A DNA stretch of 64,000 bases from Epilithonimonas zeae. GTDB taxonomy: Bacteria > Bacteroidota > Bacteroidia > Flavobacteriales > Weeksellaceae. The position numbers and the translations under genes are program-made. The notes under the pieces were generated by a model. That model was not told the DNA's origin, searched no databases, and saw only the letters and a list, made by a program, of their open reading frames with translations. Shown here piece after piece: positions 18,355-27,434 of this stretch; the stretch's first letter is position 1, and every line of letters begins with the position of its first letter. Location of the stretch: positions 558,001 to 622,000 of the forward strand of contig NZ_FSRK01000002.1 of NCBI RefSeq assembly GCF_900141765.1, read 5' to 3'.

Positions 18355-18374
18355 AGATTGTTTATGTTGAAGTT

Positions 18375-19682
18375 TTAGAATTCCATTTGAACTTCCAGTT
18401 TTTCTGCCAGAAGTTTGGAAACTTTTACTTTGAGTGGCTCGATGTCGATGTTTTGCATCGCATCGTTGGCGAAAGCGTAAAGCAGCAATGCTCTTGCTTC
18501 CTTCTTGGAAATTCCACGAGCTCTAAGGTAGAACATCGCATCCTCATTCAACTGTCCAACAGTACAACCGTGCGAACATTTTACATCGTCTGCAAAAATT
18601 TCCAGCTGAGGTTTTGTATCGATAGTTGCGCCCTCATCTAACAAAATATTGTTGTTCTGCTGATAAGCGTTGGTTTTCTGAGCAATCTTGTTTACGAACA
18701 CTTTTCCATTGAAAACGCCGTGTGATTTATCTTTGAAAATCCCTTTGTAATTCTGGTAAGATTCGCAGTTTGGCGTGTTGTGATGAACAGCCGTGTGGTG
18801 ATCTACCAATTGGTCTTTCCCGATAATCGTAATACCGTTCATAAACGAGTTGATATTCTCTCCGTTGTGAATGAAATCCAGATTGTTACGAACCAATTTT
18901 CCTCCGAAGGAGAACGTATTCACAGTCGTTAAACTGTCTCTTTCCTGCTTTGCAAATGTGTGATCCACAAGGTAAGATGTGTCGCTGTCGTTCTGTAATT
19001 TGTGCCAATCTGCTTTTGCATTTTGGTAAGCGAAAATCTCCGTCACAGAGTTTGTGAAAACGAAAGATTCATCGAAATTATGATGACTTTCAATCACTTC
19101 TACTTTTGCGCCAGCTTCTACAATCAATAGGTTTCTTGTGTTGTAGAATGTGTTTTCTTTCTGACTGTCAGAGATATAAAAAACGTGAATCGGTTTTTCA
19201 ATAACGATGTTTTTAGGTACTTTCAGAAAAAATCCTTCGTTGAAATAAGCCAGATTCAAGTTTGTGAAAGCTAAATCTTTGTTTGCAATCGTATTGAAAT
19301 ATTGATTAAAAGTTTCCCTTTTTGCTGAATCACTTAGAGCTTCATTCAGCGTCAGGAATTCTGCATTTTCAATCGAAATGTTAGAATATTCTTTGTGAAG
19401 TTTCCCATTGATAAACACAATCCAGTCAAAATGTTCCTCGCCCAAATGCAATTCGTCCAATTGCTCTTTGGTAATATGATGAGCTTCTGAAGGGAAAAAA
19501 TTGTAATCTTTTTCCGTGATTTCCTTCAGATTCGTGTATTTGTATTCTTCATCTTTTTTGGTTGGAAAACCTTTTTGCTCAAATTTCTGAAGAGCGGTTT
19601 TTCTTTCGTCATTCAAAAAAGAATGACGAAGCGTTTCTAAAAATGAAGTGTGATTATTTATAATTTGTTCTTGTAAACTCAT
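18375..19682 (-). CDS. sufD: Fe-S cluster assembly protein SufD
   Basis: 435 residues; partner of SufB in the SufBC2D scaffold that builds iron-sulfur clusters. The C-terminal beta-helix region carries VKCSHGCTVGQLNEDAMFYLRARG, the conserved SufD end with its key His, followed by the helical GISKKEARALL. Length is typical. It is the last gene of the operon sufA-like, sufB, uraH-like, sufC, cupin, sufD; the cupin gene stops 8 bases upstream. Confidence 0.95.
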   Translation of the reverse strand: MSLQEQIINNHTSFLETLRHSFLNDERKTALQKFEQKGFPTKKDEEYKYTNLKEITEKDYNFFPSEAHHITKEQLDELHLGEEHFDWIVFINGKLHKEYSNISIENAEFLTLNEALSDSAKRETFNQYFNTIANKDLAFTNLNLAYFNEGFFLKVPKNIVIEKPIHVFYISDSQKENTFYNTRNLLIVEAGAKVEVIESHHNFDESFVFTNSVTEIFAYQNAKADWHKLQNDSDTSYLVDHTFAKQERDSLTTVNTFSFGGKLVRNNLDFIHNGENINSFMNGITIIGKDQLVDHHTAVHHNTPNCESYQNYKGIFKDKSHGVFNGKVFVNKIAQKTNAYQQNNNILLDEGATIDTKPQLEIFADDVKCSHGCTVGQLNEDAMFYLRARGISKKEARALLLYAFANDAMQNIDIEPLKVKVSKLLAEKLEVQMEF

Positions 19683-19689
19683 TTTTTAT

Positions 19690-20049
19690 TTATATCCAAT
19701 TCAACTGATGTTTGGTCAAGTCGCTTTCTGTATTTCCTGTATTGAGTGTTGTTGCAGGTTCAAACAACATTACCAAAACCTCGTTTTCTGCAATAGGTTT
19801 GTGCTCTATTCCTTTCGGAATGATTAAAAATTCTCCTTTGTTCAGCGTGACTATTTTATCACGAAATTCAATATTTAAAGTTCCTTCAGCAATAAAAAAC
19901 ATTTCGTCTTCATTATCGTGTTTATGCCAGACAAATTCGCCTTTGAATTTTGCCAGCTTTACTTGTTGCCCATTAAGCTCTCCTACTATTTTTGGCGACC
20001 AGTATTCTGAAAACAACTGAAATTTTTCTGCTAAATTTACTTTGTCCAT
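19690..20049 (-). CDS. Cupin-domain protein inside the suf operon
   Basis: 119 residues of a single cupin barrel. Motif 1 is WHKHDNEDEMFFIAEGTL (His, His, Glu at the metal site) and motif 2 lies around LIIPKGIEHKPIAEN. The function is unknown. It lies between sufC (4 bases away) and sufD (7 bases away) on the same strand, so it is translated with the Fe-S machinery. A metal- or small-molecule-binding role is inference only. Confidence 0.85.
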   Translation of the reverse strand: MDKVNLAEKFQLFSEYWSPKIVGELNGQQVKLAKFKGEFVWHKHDNEDEMFFIAEGTLNIEFRDKIVTLNKGEFLIIPKGIEHKPIAENEVLVMLFEPATTLNTGNTESDLTKHQLNWI

Positions 20050-20053
20050 TTGA

Positions 20054-20800
20054 TTAATTCAACAACCAATCGTAACCTTTTTCTTCCAGTTCCAGTGCAA
20101 GAGATTTGTCACCTGTTTTAATGATTTTTCCATCTGCCAAAACGTGAACGAAATCTGGCTGAATGTAATTTAAAAGTCTTTGATAATGTGTGATTAACAA
20201 AACTGCATTACCCTCACTTCTGAATTTGTTAACACCATCAGCAACGATTCTCAACGCATCGATATCCAATCCTGAATCAGTTTCGTCAAGAATTGCCAAT
20301 TTCGGATTCAACATCATCATTTGGAAAATCTCGTTTCTTTTCTTTTCACCACCGGAGAAACCTTCGTTCAAAGAACGGGAAAGGAAATCTTTTCTTATGC
20401 CTAATTTCTCAGAGTTTTCACGAATTAATCCCAACATCTCTTTGGCTCCCATTTCGTCCAATCCATTTGCTTTTCTTGTTTCGTTAAGAGCGGCTTTGAT
20501 GAAATTGGTAACGGTAACGCCAGGGATTTCTACAGGATATTGAAAAGAAAGGAAAATTCCTTTATGAGCTCTTTCTTCAGGCGCATCTTCGCCGATTTCT
20601 TCTCCTTCGAAAAGAATTTCGCCTTCCGTTACTTCGTAATCTTCTTTTCCTGCAATTACAGAAGAAAGAGTGGATTTTCCGGCGCCGTTCGGTCCCATAA
20701 TAGCGTGAACTTCGCCTGGTTTTATTTCAAGATTGATTCCTTTTAAAATTTCTTTGTCGCCGTCTTCAATTTTGGCGTGTAAGTTTTTGATTTGTAACAT
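20054..20800 (-). CDS. sufC: Fe-S cluster assembly ATPase SufC
   Basis: 248 residues, an ABC-type ATPase that drives cluster assembly with SufB and SufD. Walker [10 protein letters not shown] lies near 35-43, the signature is [14 protein letters not shown], and Walker B is [12 protein letters not shown]. All are in the SufC-specific form. It is the fourth gene of the suf operon. Confidence 0.96.
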   Translation of the reverse strand: MLQIKNLHAKIEDGDKEILKGINLEIKPGEVHAIMGPNGAGKSTLSSVIAGKEDYEVTEGEILFEGEEIGEDAPEERAHKGIFLSFQYPVEIPGVTVTNFIKAALNETRKANGLDEMGAKEMLGLIRENSEKLGIRKDFLSRSLNEGFSGGEKKRNEIFQMMMLNPKLAILDETDSGLDIDALRIVADGVNKFRSEGNAVLLITHYQRLLNYIQPDFVHVLADGKIIKTGDKSLALELEEKGYDWLLN

Positions 20801-20832
20801 TCTAAGTTGTACTTTTCTTTAAACGATTGATG

Positions 20833-21249
20833 TTAGCTTCCTCTGTATGTTGAGTATCCAAAAGGTGACAAGGTGATTGGCACGTGGTAATGTTGATTAT
20901 CTTTAATCTGAAAAACCACTTCAATAAATGGATAGAAGCTTTCTATGTTTTTATTTTTATAATATTCCTCTGTCAGGAATATCAACTTATATTTTCCGTA
21001 ATTACTTTTTGAATCTTTATCTTTTTGTAGGAAGTCTCCAATTCTACCATTTTTATCAGTTTGTTTCTTACTGACGGCAATCCATTGATTGATAGTCTCA
21101 TCAAACTTCTCGAGTCGAACTTCAACATTCTCAACAGGTTTTCCGACTGTAATATCTAAAATATGGCTGGAAAGCTGAAACTCCTTTTTCTCCTGTGCAT
21201 ACACAATGGTGAAGAAAACTACAAAAAAGAGATATAAAATTTTTTTCAT
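20833..21249 (-). CDS. uraH: Periplasmic 5-hydroxyisourate hydrolase (transthyretin-like)
   Basis: 138 residues from ATG 21249, which starts a signal peptide (MKKILYLFFVVFFTIVYAQ). The mature part is the HIUase/transthyretin fold with all hallmark sites: SSHILD (first His), VEVRLEK (Arg), and the C-terminal YHVPITLSPFGYSTYRGS with the second His and the defining YRGS end. The family hydrolyses 5-hydroxyisourate in urate breakdown. It lies 4 bases after sufB and 32 bases before sufC, with no other purine genes nearby. The start at 21309 would overlap sufB and is rejected. Confidence 0.85.
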   Translation of the reverse strand: MKKILYLFFVVFFTIVYAQEKKEFQLSSHILDITVGKPVENVEVRLEKFDETINQWIAVSKKQTDKNGRIGDFLQKDKDSKSNYGKYKLIFLTEEYYKNKNIESFYPFIEVVFQIKDNQHYHVPITLSPFGYSTYRGS

Positions 21250-21253
21250 ACCC

Positions 21254-22702
21254 TTATCCAACACTTCCTTCCAAGGAAATCTCAAGTAATTTCTGAGCTT
21301 CAATAGCAAATTCCATTGGAAGTTTATTCAAAACTTCTTTGCTGAATCCGTTGACAATCAGGGCAATTGCTCTTTCTGTGTCGATTCCTCTTTGGTTACA
21401 GTAAAAAATCTGGTCTTCTCCGATTTTCGAAGTCGTTGCTTCGTGTTCCAATTGTGCAGTCGGATCTTTTATTTCGATGTAAGGGAAAGTGTGTGCACCA
21501 CATTCATTACCCATTAACAAAGAATCACACTGAGAAAAGTTTCTCGCTCCTTTTGCAGTTGGCATTACTTTTACCAAACCACGATAAGAATTATTGGATT
21601 TTCCGGCAGAGATACCTTTTGAGATAATGGTTGATCTGGTATTCTTCCCGATGTGAATCATCTTTGTTCCCGTATCGGCATATTGATGATTATTGGTAAC
21701 TGCAATCGAATAAAATTCACCAACCGAGTTATCACCTTTCAAGATACAACTCGGATATTTCCAAGTCACAGCGGAACCTGTTTCAACCTGGGTCCAGGAG
21801 ATTTTTGCATTTCTTTCGCAAAGCCCTCTTTTCGTCACAAAATTGAAAACACCGCCTTTTCCTTCTTCATTTCCGGGATACCAATTTTGAACGGTAGAGT
21901 ATTTGATTTCAGCATCGTCCATTGCAATTAATTCGACAACAGCCGCGTGGAGCTGATTTTCATCTCTCGAAGGAGCAGTACAACCTTCCAAATATGAAAC
22001 ATAGCTTCCCGCATCAGCAATTACCAAAGTTCTCTCGAACTGACCAGTTCCAGATTGATTGATTCTGAAATAAGTAGATAATTCCATCGGACACTTCACA
22101 CCTTTTGGAATGTAGCAGAAACTTCCGTCAGAAAAAACTGCGGAGTTCAAAGCAGCGTAGAAATTATCGCCTCTTGGAACAACTTTTCCAAGATATTGTT
22201 TTACTAATTCTGGATGTTCTTTGATTGCCTCGGAAATTGAACAAAAGATAATACCTTTCTCTCTCAAAGTTTCTTGAAAAGTCGTCTTTACCGATACTGA
22301 ATCTATTACGATATCAACAGCAACATTCGCCAATCGTTTTTGTTCCTCGATATTGATTCCCAGTTTTGCGAAAGTTGCCAATAATTCTGGATCTACTTCA
22401 TCAAGACTTGCCAATTCTGGTTTTGCCTTTGGAGCAGCATAATATCTGATTGCTTGAAAATCAGGTTTTTCATACTTGATGTTTGCCCAATCCGGTTCTG
22501 TCATTTTCAGCCAGATTCGGAAAGATTCTAGACGCCATTCGGTCATCCATTCCGGTTCTTCTTTCTTTGCAGAAATTGCTCGCACGATATCTTCATTCAG
22601 ACCAATCGGGAAATCTTCGTACTCGATATCCGTTTCAAATCCGAATTCGTACTTTTGATTTTCGAGATCGACTCTTAGGTCGTCTTCGGTGTATTTAGAC
22701 AT
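21254..22702 (-). CDS. sufB: Fe-S cluster assembly protein SufB
   Basis: 482 residues, the main scaffold subunit on which Fe-S clusters form. It has the SufB-specific [17 protein letters not shown] and SYLEGCTAP segments and the conserved C-terminal [11 protein letters not shown]. It lies 3 bases after the sufA-like gene. Confidence 0.96.
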   Translation of the reverse strand: MSKYTEDDLRVDLENQKYEFGFETDIEYEDFPIGLNEDIVRAISAKKEEPEWMTEWRLESFRIWLKMTEPDWANIKYEKPDFQAIRYYAAPKAKPELASLDEVDPELLATFAKLGINIEEQKRLANVAVDIVIDSVSVKTTFQETLREKGIIFCSISEAIKEHPELVKQYLGKVVPRGDNFYAALNSAVFSDGSFCYIPKGVKCPMELSTYFRINQSGTGQFERTLVIADAGSYVSYLEGCTAPSRDENQLHAAVVELIAMDDAEIKYSTVQNWYPGNEEGKGGVFNFVTKRGLCERNAKISWTQVETGSAVTWKYPSCILKGDNSVGEFYSIAVTNNHQYADTGTKMIHIGKNTRSTIISKGISAGKSNNSYRGLVKVMPTAKGARNFSQCDSLLMGNECGAHTFPYIEIKDPTAQLEHEATTSKIGEDQIFYCNQRGIDTERAIALIVNGFSKEVLNKLPMEFAIEAQKLLEISLEGSVG

Positions 22703-22705
22703 ATT

Positions 22706-23035
22706 TTATAAACTAAAAGATTCTCCGCAACCGCAAGTTCTTGCAGCATTCGGATTATTAAAAATAAAACCTTTTCCATTCAAACCTCCTGAATATTCCA
22801 GAGTTGTACCTGCAAGATAAAGAATCGATTTTTTCTCGATGATTACACGTACGCCATTATCTTCAAAGATTTGGTCGGTTTCATTTTTTACATTATCAAA
22901 CTTCAAAACGTATTCTAGTCCGGAACATCCGCCACTTTTTACGCCCACTCTTATATAGTCGGTCTCAGGGTTGAAGCCTTCTTCAGTCATCAACTGAGCC
23001 GCTTTTGATTTTGCCTGATCGCTTACTTGTATCAT
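22706..23035 (-). CDS. HesB/IscA-family Fe-S carrier (SufA-like)
   Basis: 109 residues of an A-type iron-sulfur carrier. The three conserved cysteines are Cys37 (SGGCSG), Cys101 and Cys103 (CGCGESF). It receives and passes on clusters built by SufBCD. It is the first gene of the suf operon, 3 bases before sufB, behind a good promoter. Confidence 0.93.
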   Translation of the reverse strand: MIQVSDQAKSKAAQLMTEEGFNPETDYIRVGVKSGGCSGLEYVLKFDNVKNETDQIFEDNGVRVIIEKKSILYLAGTTLEYSGGLNGKGFIFNNPNAARTCGCGESFSL

Positions 23036-23063
23036 TGTTTTTATTTAGACTGATTTTAGTCTA

Positions 23064-23094
23064 CAAAAGTACGAACTAATTTCCGCAATCTCAA
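23064..23094 (-). promoter_or_regulatory. Promoter of the suf operon
   Basis: On the minus strand: TTG (plus 23092-23094), 20 bases, then TACTTTTG (plus 23064-23071), an exact TAnnTTTG. An inverted repeat TAGACT-gatttt-AGTCTA (23046-23063) follows at once, around the expected transcription start, and could be an operator or a 5' hairpin. Confidence 0.7.
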
Positions 23095-23258
23095 ATTGAT
23101 GACATCTATTTTAACGATTTTAAATAGACTTTATCATTTCGTTTCATAATGAAATACAGTTTGTTAATGTTAAATTCTTATCAAAAAAGAAACAATTATT
23201 AATTCTGATTGTTCTTATAATTAACTTTGCTGAGATTTGTTAATCAAACAATTAGTTT

Positions 23259-24233
23259 ATGAAGAAGATTTTTATTTTGATGATGCTGTTTTTCTTTTTT
23301 GGAGAAATGATGAGCCAGACCGAAAGATATGTTTATCGTACGGAAGTGAATCCTGATACGATAAATCTTGTAGATATGAAGGTTGAGACGACTTTTCTGG
23401 ATGTGAAAAATAATCAATCGTTATTCATCAGTGAAAGCAAATTGTTGAGAGATTCTTTGGTCGCAGTCTTGAAAAGTCAGGGAAATCTGGATGTGAAAAA
23501 ATCAAAAAAGAATAAGCAGGAATTCCCAAAATTAGCTAACGGAAAATCAATCCAACCTACTTTCTTCGAATATTTCATCAAGAAAAATTATGAAAACAGA
23601 GCGATAAATCTTGTAGAAAATATTGGCTCGAGACAGGTTTATTATCAGGAAGACCGAAAAATGAATTGGGATGTTTCTCAACAGACTTCGGATTTTAATG
23701 GTTATAAAGTTCAGAAAGCGACTGTAAATTTTGGTGGAAGAACTTGGACGGCTTGGTTTGCTCCGGAAATTAAAATCTCTGATGGGCCTTACAAACTATC
23801 AGGATTGCCAGGATTGATTTTGAAGCTGGAAGATGATAAAGGCGATTACAAATTTAATTTTGTTAAAAAAATATCAATTCCGAATACTTTTACGGAAGAT
23901 ATAAAAGCAGACGCTAGAAAATCAACAAGAATTAATTTCCAAGGTGATAAGGCTTCTGTAAAAATGGAAATGGCGAAGAGTAAAGATTCGGAAATTGATT
24001 TGGATAATTTCAATCCAGGTGGTGGAAGAGGGATGCATCAAAGAGGTGGAATGAACAGCGGATTTGGTGGTCAACCCGGACAAGGAATGAATGGTGGAAC
24101 GCCAGGTAACGAAGTAGGAAACGGACAAGCTGATATACAGATGGGCAATTCACAAGGGAACTCAGGTGGAAATAACGCTTCTACGATAAATTTCGGAAAC
24201 TCCAATCCAATTGAACTAAGTAACAAATATTAA
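23259..24233 (+). CDS. GLPGLI-family secreted protein, first of tandem pair
   Basis: 324 residues with a signal peptide (about 1-19, ending EMMSQ). The family signature is present as GPYKLSGLPGLILK (about residues 177-190), after FGGRTWTAWFAPEI. The C-terminal third (about 245-315) is rich in Gly, Asn, Gln and Met. The protein ends NPIELSNKY; its neighbour ends NPIELK. GLPGLI proteins are found in Bacteroidota only and have no known function. A -7-like TAACTTTG lies at 23222-23229. Confidence 0.85.
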   Translation: MKKIFILMMLFFFFGEMMSQTERYVYRTEVNPDTINLVDMKVETTFLDVKNNQSLFISESKLLRDSLVAVLKSQGNLDVKKSKKNKQEFPKLANGKSIQPTFFEYFIKKNYENRAINLVENIGSRQVYYQEDRKMNWDVSQQTSDFNGYKVQKATVNFGGRTWTAWFAPEIKISDGPYKLSGLPGLILKLEDDKGDYKFNFVKKISIPNTFTEDIKADARKSTRINFQGDKASVKMEMAKSKDSEIDLDNFNPGGGRGMHQRGGMNSGFGGQPGQGMNGGTPGNEVGNGQADIQMGNSQGNSGGNNASTINFGNSNPIELSNKY

Positions 24234-24234
24234 T

Positions 24235-25044
24235 ATGAAATTATTAAAAATATTAAGCGTATGTGCAATGCCATTGCTTATGGCGCAACAAAATACACGC
24301 TTTGTTTATCAGGCAACATTATCTCCTGATTCTACTAATGTTGAGAAAAAGACGGAGTTGGCTTATCTGGATACAGATGGAAAAAAATCTGTGTTCTATG
24401 CAGAAAATTCTATGAAAAGAGATTCTTTGATGGAAAGGATGCGTGCAACCAAAAATTTTGACAGAGAACAAATGCAGAATTTGAGAAGCAATCTCCAATT
24501 TACTATAGAAAAGGATCTTACTAATCAAAGCTTGGTTTATAAATCAAGAATTGGTAGAGATAATTATTCTTATCCGGAAACACCCGTTTTTGAATGGAAA
24601 ATCTTACCAGAAACTGTGAAAATTGGAGATTATCAAACGCAAAAAGCAGAAACAAAATTTGGTGGCAGGACTTGGTACGCTTGGTTCACACAAGAAATTC
24701 CTTTTCAGGATGGACCTTACAAATTCTATGGTTTACCAGGTTTGATTGTAAAAGTTCAGGATGCAAAAGGCGATTATTCCTTCGATTTGATGCAAACTAA
24801 GAAGATTGCAGATATATATCAACCTTTGAACCGAGGGCAAATTATCACGCTTTCCAAATCTAAATATACCGATATGGAGAAGAAAATGCAAAAAGACCCG
24901 GCAAGTTTTGTGAATGCTCAAAGAAATACTGGTGGGCGAGGTGGCGGAAACCGACCAGGAATGGACCCAAAAGAAATGCAGGAAAGACAAAAACGAATGG
25001 AGGCTGAAATCAAAAGCCGAAATAATCCTATTGAATTGAAATAA
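24235..25044 (+). CDS. GLPGLI-family secreted protein, second of tandem pair
   Basis: 269 residues, one base after the first GLPGLI gene and clearly its paralogue. It has a signal peptide (1-18, ending LMAQ), then FGGRTWYAWFTQEI and GPYKFYGLPGLIVKVQD. A short Gly/Arg/Met-rich tail (NTGGRGGGNRPGMDPKEM) precedes the NPIELK end. Cotranscribed with the first copy; the terminator follows. Confidence 0.87.
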   Translation: MKLLKILSVCAMPLLMAQQNTRFVYQATLSPDSTNVEKKTELAYLDTDGKKSVFYAENSMKRDSLMERMRATKNFDREQMQNLRSNLQFTIEKDLTNQSLVYKSRIGRDNYSYPETPVFEWKILPETVKIGDYQTQKAETKFGGRTWYAWFTQEIPFQDGPYKFYGLPGLIVKVQDAKGDYSFDLMQTKKIADIYQPLNRGQIITLSKSKYTDMEKKMQKDPASFVNAQRNTGGRGGGNRPGMDPKEMQERQKRMEAEIKSRNNPIELK

Positions 25045-25077
25045 AAAAAGTCCCGAATTTTCGGGACTTTTGGTTTT
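25043..25077. terminator. Two-way terminator between the GLPGLI pair and the TPR gene
   Basis: Stem AAAGTCCCGA / TCGGGACTTT, loop ATTT, with A-rich sequence before and TTTTGGTTTT after. It can end both convergent units. Confidence 0.85.
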
Positions 25078-26875
25078 ATGATTTTCTGATTTCTTTTATC
25101 TCTTCGATTTTTTCTTCGAAGTAATCTTTTCTATCCGGATGTTTTTCAGAAAGTATTTCGTAAGCTTTTATAGCTTTAGAATATAATTTTTGCTCTGTAT
25201 ATAACTTTGCCAGAGTTTCCGTCATCAAATGAGAAATATCGTCTTTCTTTTCCTTCACAACATAGTTGCTTTCCTCTTTCAGTTGCGAGATTTTTGGATT
25301 AGTTTCTATGAAATTATCGATGATTTTTTCTTTGACTTTAGCAATTTCTTCTGTTTGTGCTGGTCTCTCGATTTTTAACCAACTTTGCCAAGTATTGATG
25401 AATGTTCCGACATTACTTTCAGGAACTTCTTTTGTTTCAATTGTTTCAGGAATTGGGATAATTTCTTTTTTCTTCTCGATTTTAGAAACATCATTTCCAA
25501 AGAACGAAACGTTTAAAATTGGTCTTTCTTCTTCAGAAATCTCAGTTTTATTTTCCTCTACTAGAATTTCTTCTGCAATGATTTCTGGTTGAATTTCAAC
25601 TTCTTCAACTATTTCCGGCTTTGGAGCAACATCAACTTTTGTAATGATTTTCGGAATTTCTCTTTCATCAGGTTTACTTTTACCAATCAAAGCATCTGGC
25701 GTATTTGCAGAGAAAGACATTGGTTTCCATTCAGAAACTGGTTGTTCAGCTTCGATTTTTGTTTCAGTAATTTTTGGTTTGATTTCAACCTGAGCAACTT
25801 CCGTTTTATCTTCATTAATGTCGAAAGTCTGTGTATTTTCAAAATTAATTTCAGTTTCTTTTGTCTCTTCCTGAATTGGATTTTCTGATTTTAAATCTGT
25901 TTCCCCAGCTTTTTTAGGTTCAGAGACTTCAAAAGATTGCGTGTTCTCAAAACTAATTTGGCTGTCATCAATATCATCTTCCGAAATATTTTCTACAAAC
26001 GTCTCTTTAAATTCTGATTTAATGGCAGGTTTTTCTTCTATTGTTTTTTTCTCTTGCTTTTCTTTTTTCGGAGGATTTAAGTAATCTAAATGATTTTTTG
26101 GAATCGAGAATTTTACATTGGGGAGAAACTCCTGAGCGCCACCAAAACTGATGTCATTAGAAGAAACTTCCGGTTCTGATTCTTGTTCTACAGCGATTTC
26201 CTCAACTTTAGTTTCTTCTAAAGTCAAAATATCTTCAATATGTTCCGGCTCAGAAATCGATTCTTCCGCAGGATTTTCATCGATGATGATTTGAGTATCA
26301 ACAGTTTCAGTTTCCTCTTTTAGAACAAGTTGTCCGGATTCTTTCGAAGCTTCCAAATCAACTTCCGAAGGTTTTTCGTCCAAGAAATTTTCCTCGCCAT
26401 CATAAAGCAAACGATTCTTCTCGCCATCTACAACTATGAATTCCGAATTTTCTGCATTTTCAGTTTCAATGATTTTCTCAACATCAAATTTATTCAGAAC
26501 AGAATGCGTTTCTGTATTTTCAATTTCAGTTATAATCTCAGATTCTGCAGGTTTTGCTTCTTTCGTTATTTTGTAGTTAGTTGATTGATTTTCAGTTTTT
26601 TCTTCTGATGCAATTGATGTTGACGTCAATTCTTTCTTAGAAATTTTTTCAGAATTTATGAAGTGATAAAGTATTTTTTTATCTGTCGTATAAGCTGCTG
26701 TTTTAGAAAGGTTTTCTTTATAATTCTCTGGTTTGTAAAGATTGATTCCGTAAAGATAAAGCGCTCTTATACTTTGTGCATAAGGCGTTTTTTCTGACTC
26801 CGATTGCAGAATTTGCAAATCAGATTCAGTGATTATTTTTGGATTCTTTATTAATTCTAAAACTCTAGTATTCAT
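25076..26875 (-). CDS. Glu-rich protein with C-terminal TPR, unknown function
   Basis: 599 residues. The N-terminus (1-90) is helical; a long acidic, disordered middle (about 95-480) is rich in Glu, Ile, Pro and Val; a C-terminal TPR-type hairpin pair (TETLAKLYTEQKLYSKAIKAYEILSEKHPD) closes it. No signal peptide. The middle contains short repeated motifs of the form hSFENTQSFE (see findings). It lies 4 bases after lptE on the same strand, a conserved Flavobacteriia neighbour pair. The function is unknown. Confidence 0.7.
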   Translation of the reverse strand: MNTRVLELIKNPKIITESDLQILQSESEKTPYAQSIRALYLYGINLYKPENYKENLSKTAAYTTDKKILYHFINSEKISKKELTSTSIASEEKTENQSTNYKITKEAKPAESEIITEIENTETHSVLNKFDVEKIIETENAENSEFIVVDGEKNRLLYDGEENFLDEKPSEVDLEASKESGQLVLKEETETVDTQIIIDENPAEESISEPEHIEDILTLEETKVEEIAVEQESEPEVSSNDISFGGAQEFLPNVKFSIPKNHLDYLNPPKKEKQEKKTIEEKPAIKSEFKETFVENISEDDIDDSQISFENTQSFEVSEPKKAGETDLKSENPIQEETKETEINFENTQTFDINEDKTEVAQVEIKPKITETKIEAEQPVSEWKPMSFSANTPDALIGKSKPDEREIPKIITKVDVAPKPEIVEEVEIQPEIIAEEILVEENKTEISEEERPILNVSFFGNDVSKIEKKKEIIPIPETIETKEVPESNVGTFINTWQSWLKIERPAQTEEIAKVKEKIIDNFIETNPKISQLKEESNYVVKEKKDDISHLMTETLAKLYTEQKLYSKAIKAYEILSEKHPDRKDYFEEKIEEIKEIRKS

Positions 26876-26879
26876 TATT

Positions 26880-27434
26880 TTACCAATTGGCTACAATATC
26901 ATTGAAAATTTTGACGATGATTCTCTCGTTCACGATTTTTACCTGTGAGGTTTCTATTGTGTTCAAGTCCAAATCACTGTTGAAAACCGCTTCATCACTG
27001 TAAGTTCTGTCAAAACTCAATGTCGGATCTTTGCTGTTTTCGTAATGTACTTTTACAGTAATCGTTAACTTGTTTTGTTGTGCCTGAACTACATTTCCAG
27101 TTGTAGAAGTGGTCGCAGCACCAATACTTGTTGGCGTGATATTATAATCTGTTATTTCACCTTCTATCAACAAATCCGGATTTTCCAAAGCGCCTTTCAA
27201 ACCAGATCTTTGAAGAAAACGATTTTGCAAAGCTACCGTAAAATCCTGACTTAAACTTGGGAGATTATTGGCCGCATTGTTCGGAAACATATTGATTTTT
27301 ATAGTTTTCATATCTTCTCTCAAAGAAGAACCTGAGAAACTATAACAGCTTGTAAGTACTAAAAATAAAGAGAAAAGAGAAAAAATTACAATTCTTTTCA
27401 GACTTCTGACTTCTGATTTCTGACTTCTGACCAT
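26880..27434 (-). CDS. lptE: LPS-assembly lipoprotein LptE
   Basis: 184 residues; the outer-membrane lipoprotein that plugs LptD during lipopolysaccharide insertion. It has a lipoprotein signal with Cys30 in LFLVLTSC, then CYSFSGSSL and PDLLIEGEITDYNITP, typical of the Bacteroidota family. The first 12 residues (MVRSQKSEVRSL) are encoded by four 7-bp repeats. The ATG shares one base with the stop of the sigma-54 regulator, so translation is coupled. Confidence 0.88.
   Translation of the reverse strand: MVRSQKSEVRSLKRIVIFSLFSLFLVLTSCYSFSGSSLREDMKTIKINMFPNNAANNLPSLSQDFTVALQNRFLQRSGLKGALENPDLLIEGEITDYNITPTSIGAATTSTTGNVVQAQQNKLTITVKVHYENSKDPTLSFDRTYSDEAVFNSDLDLNTIETSQVKIVNERIIVKIFNDIVANW
27404..27431 (-). 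repeat. Four tandem 7-bp repeats directly after the lptE start codon
   Basis: On the plus strand: TTCTGAC, TTCTGAT, TTCTGAC, TTCTGAC (28 bases), immediately next to the CAT of the lptE ATG at 27432-27434. On the coding strand the unit is GTCAGAA. Gain or loss of one unit would shift the lptE frame. Confidence 0.85.
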
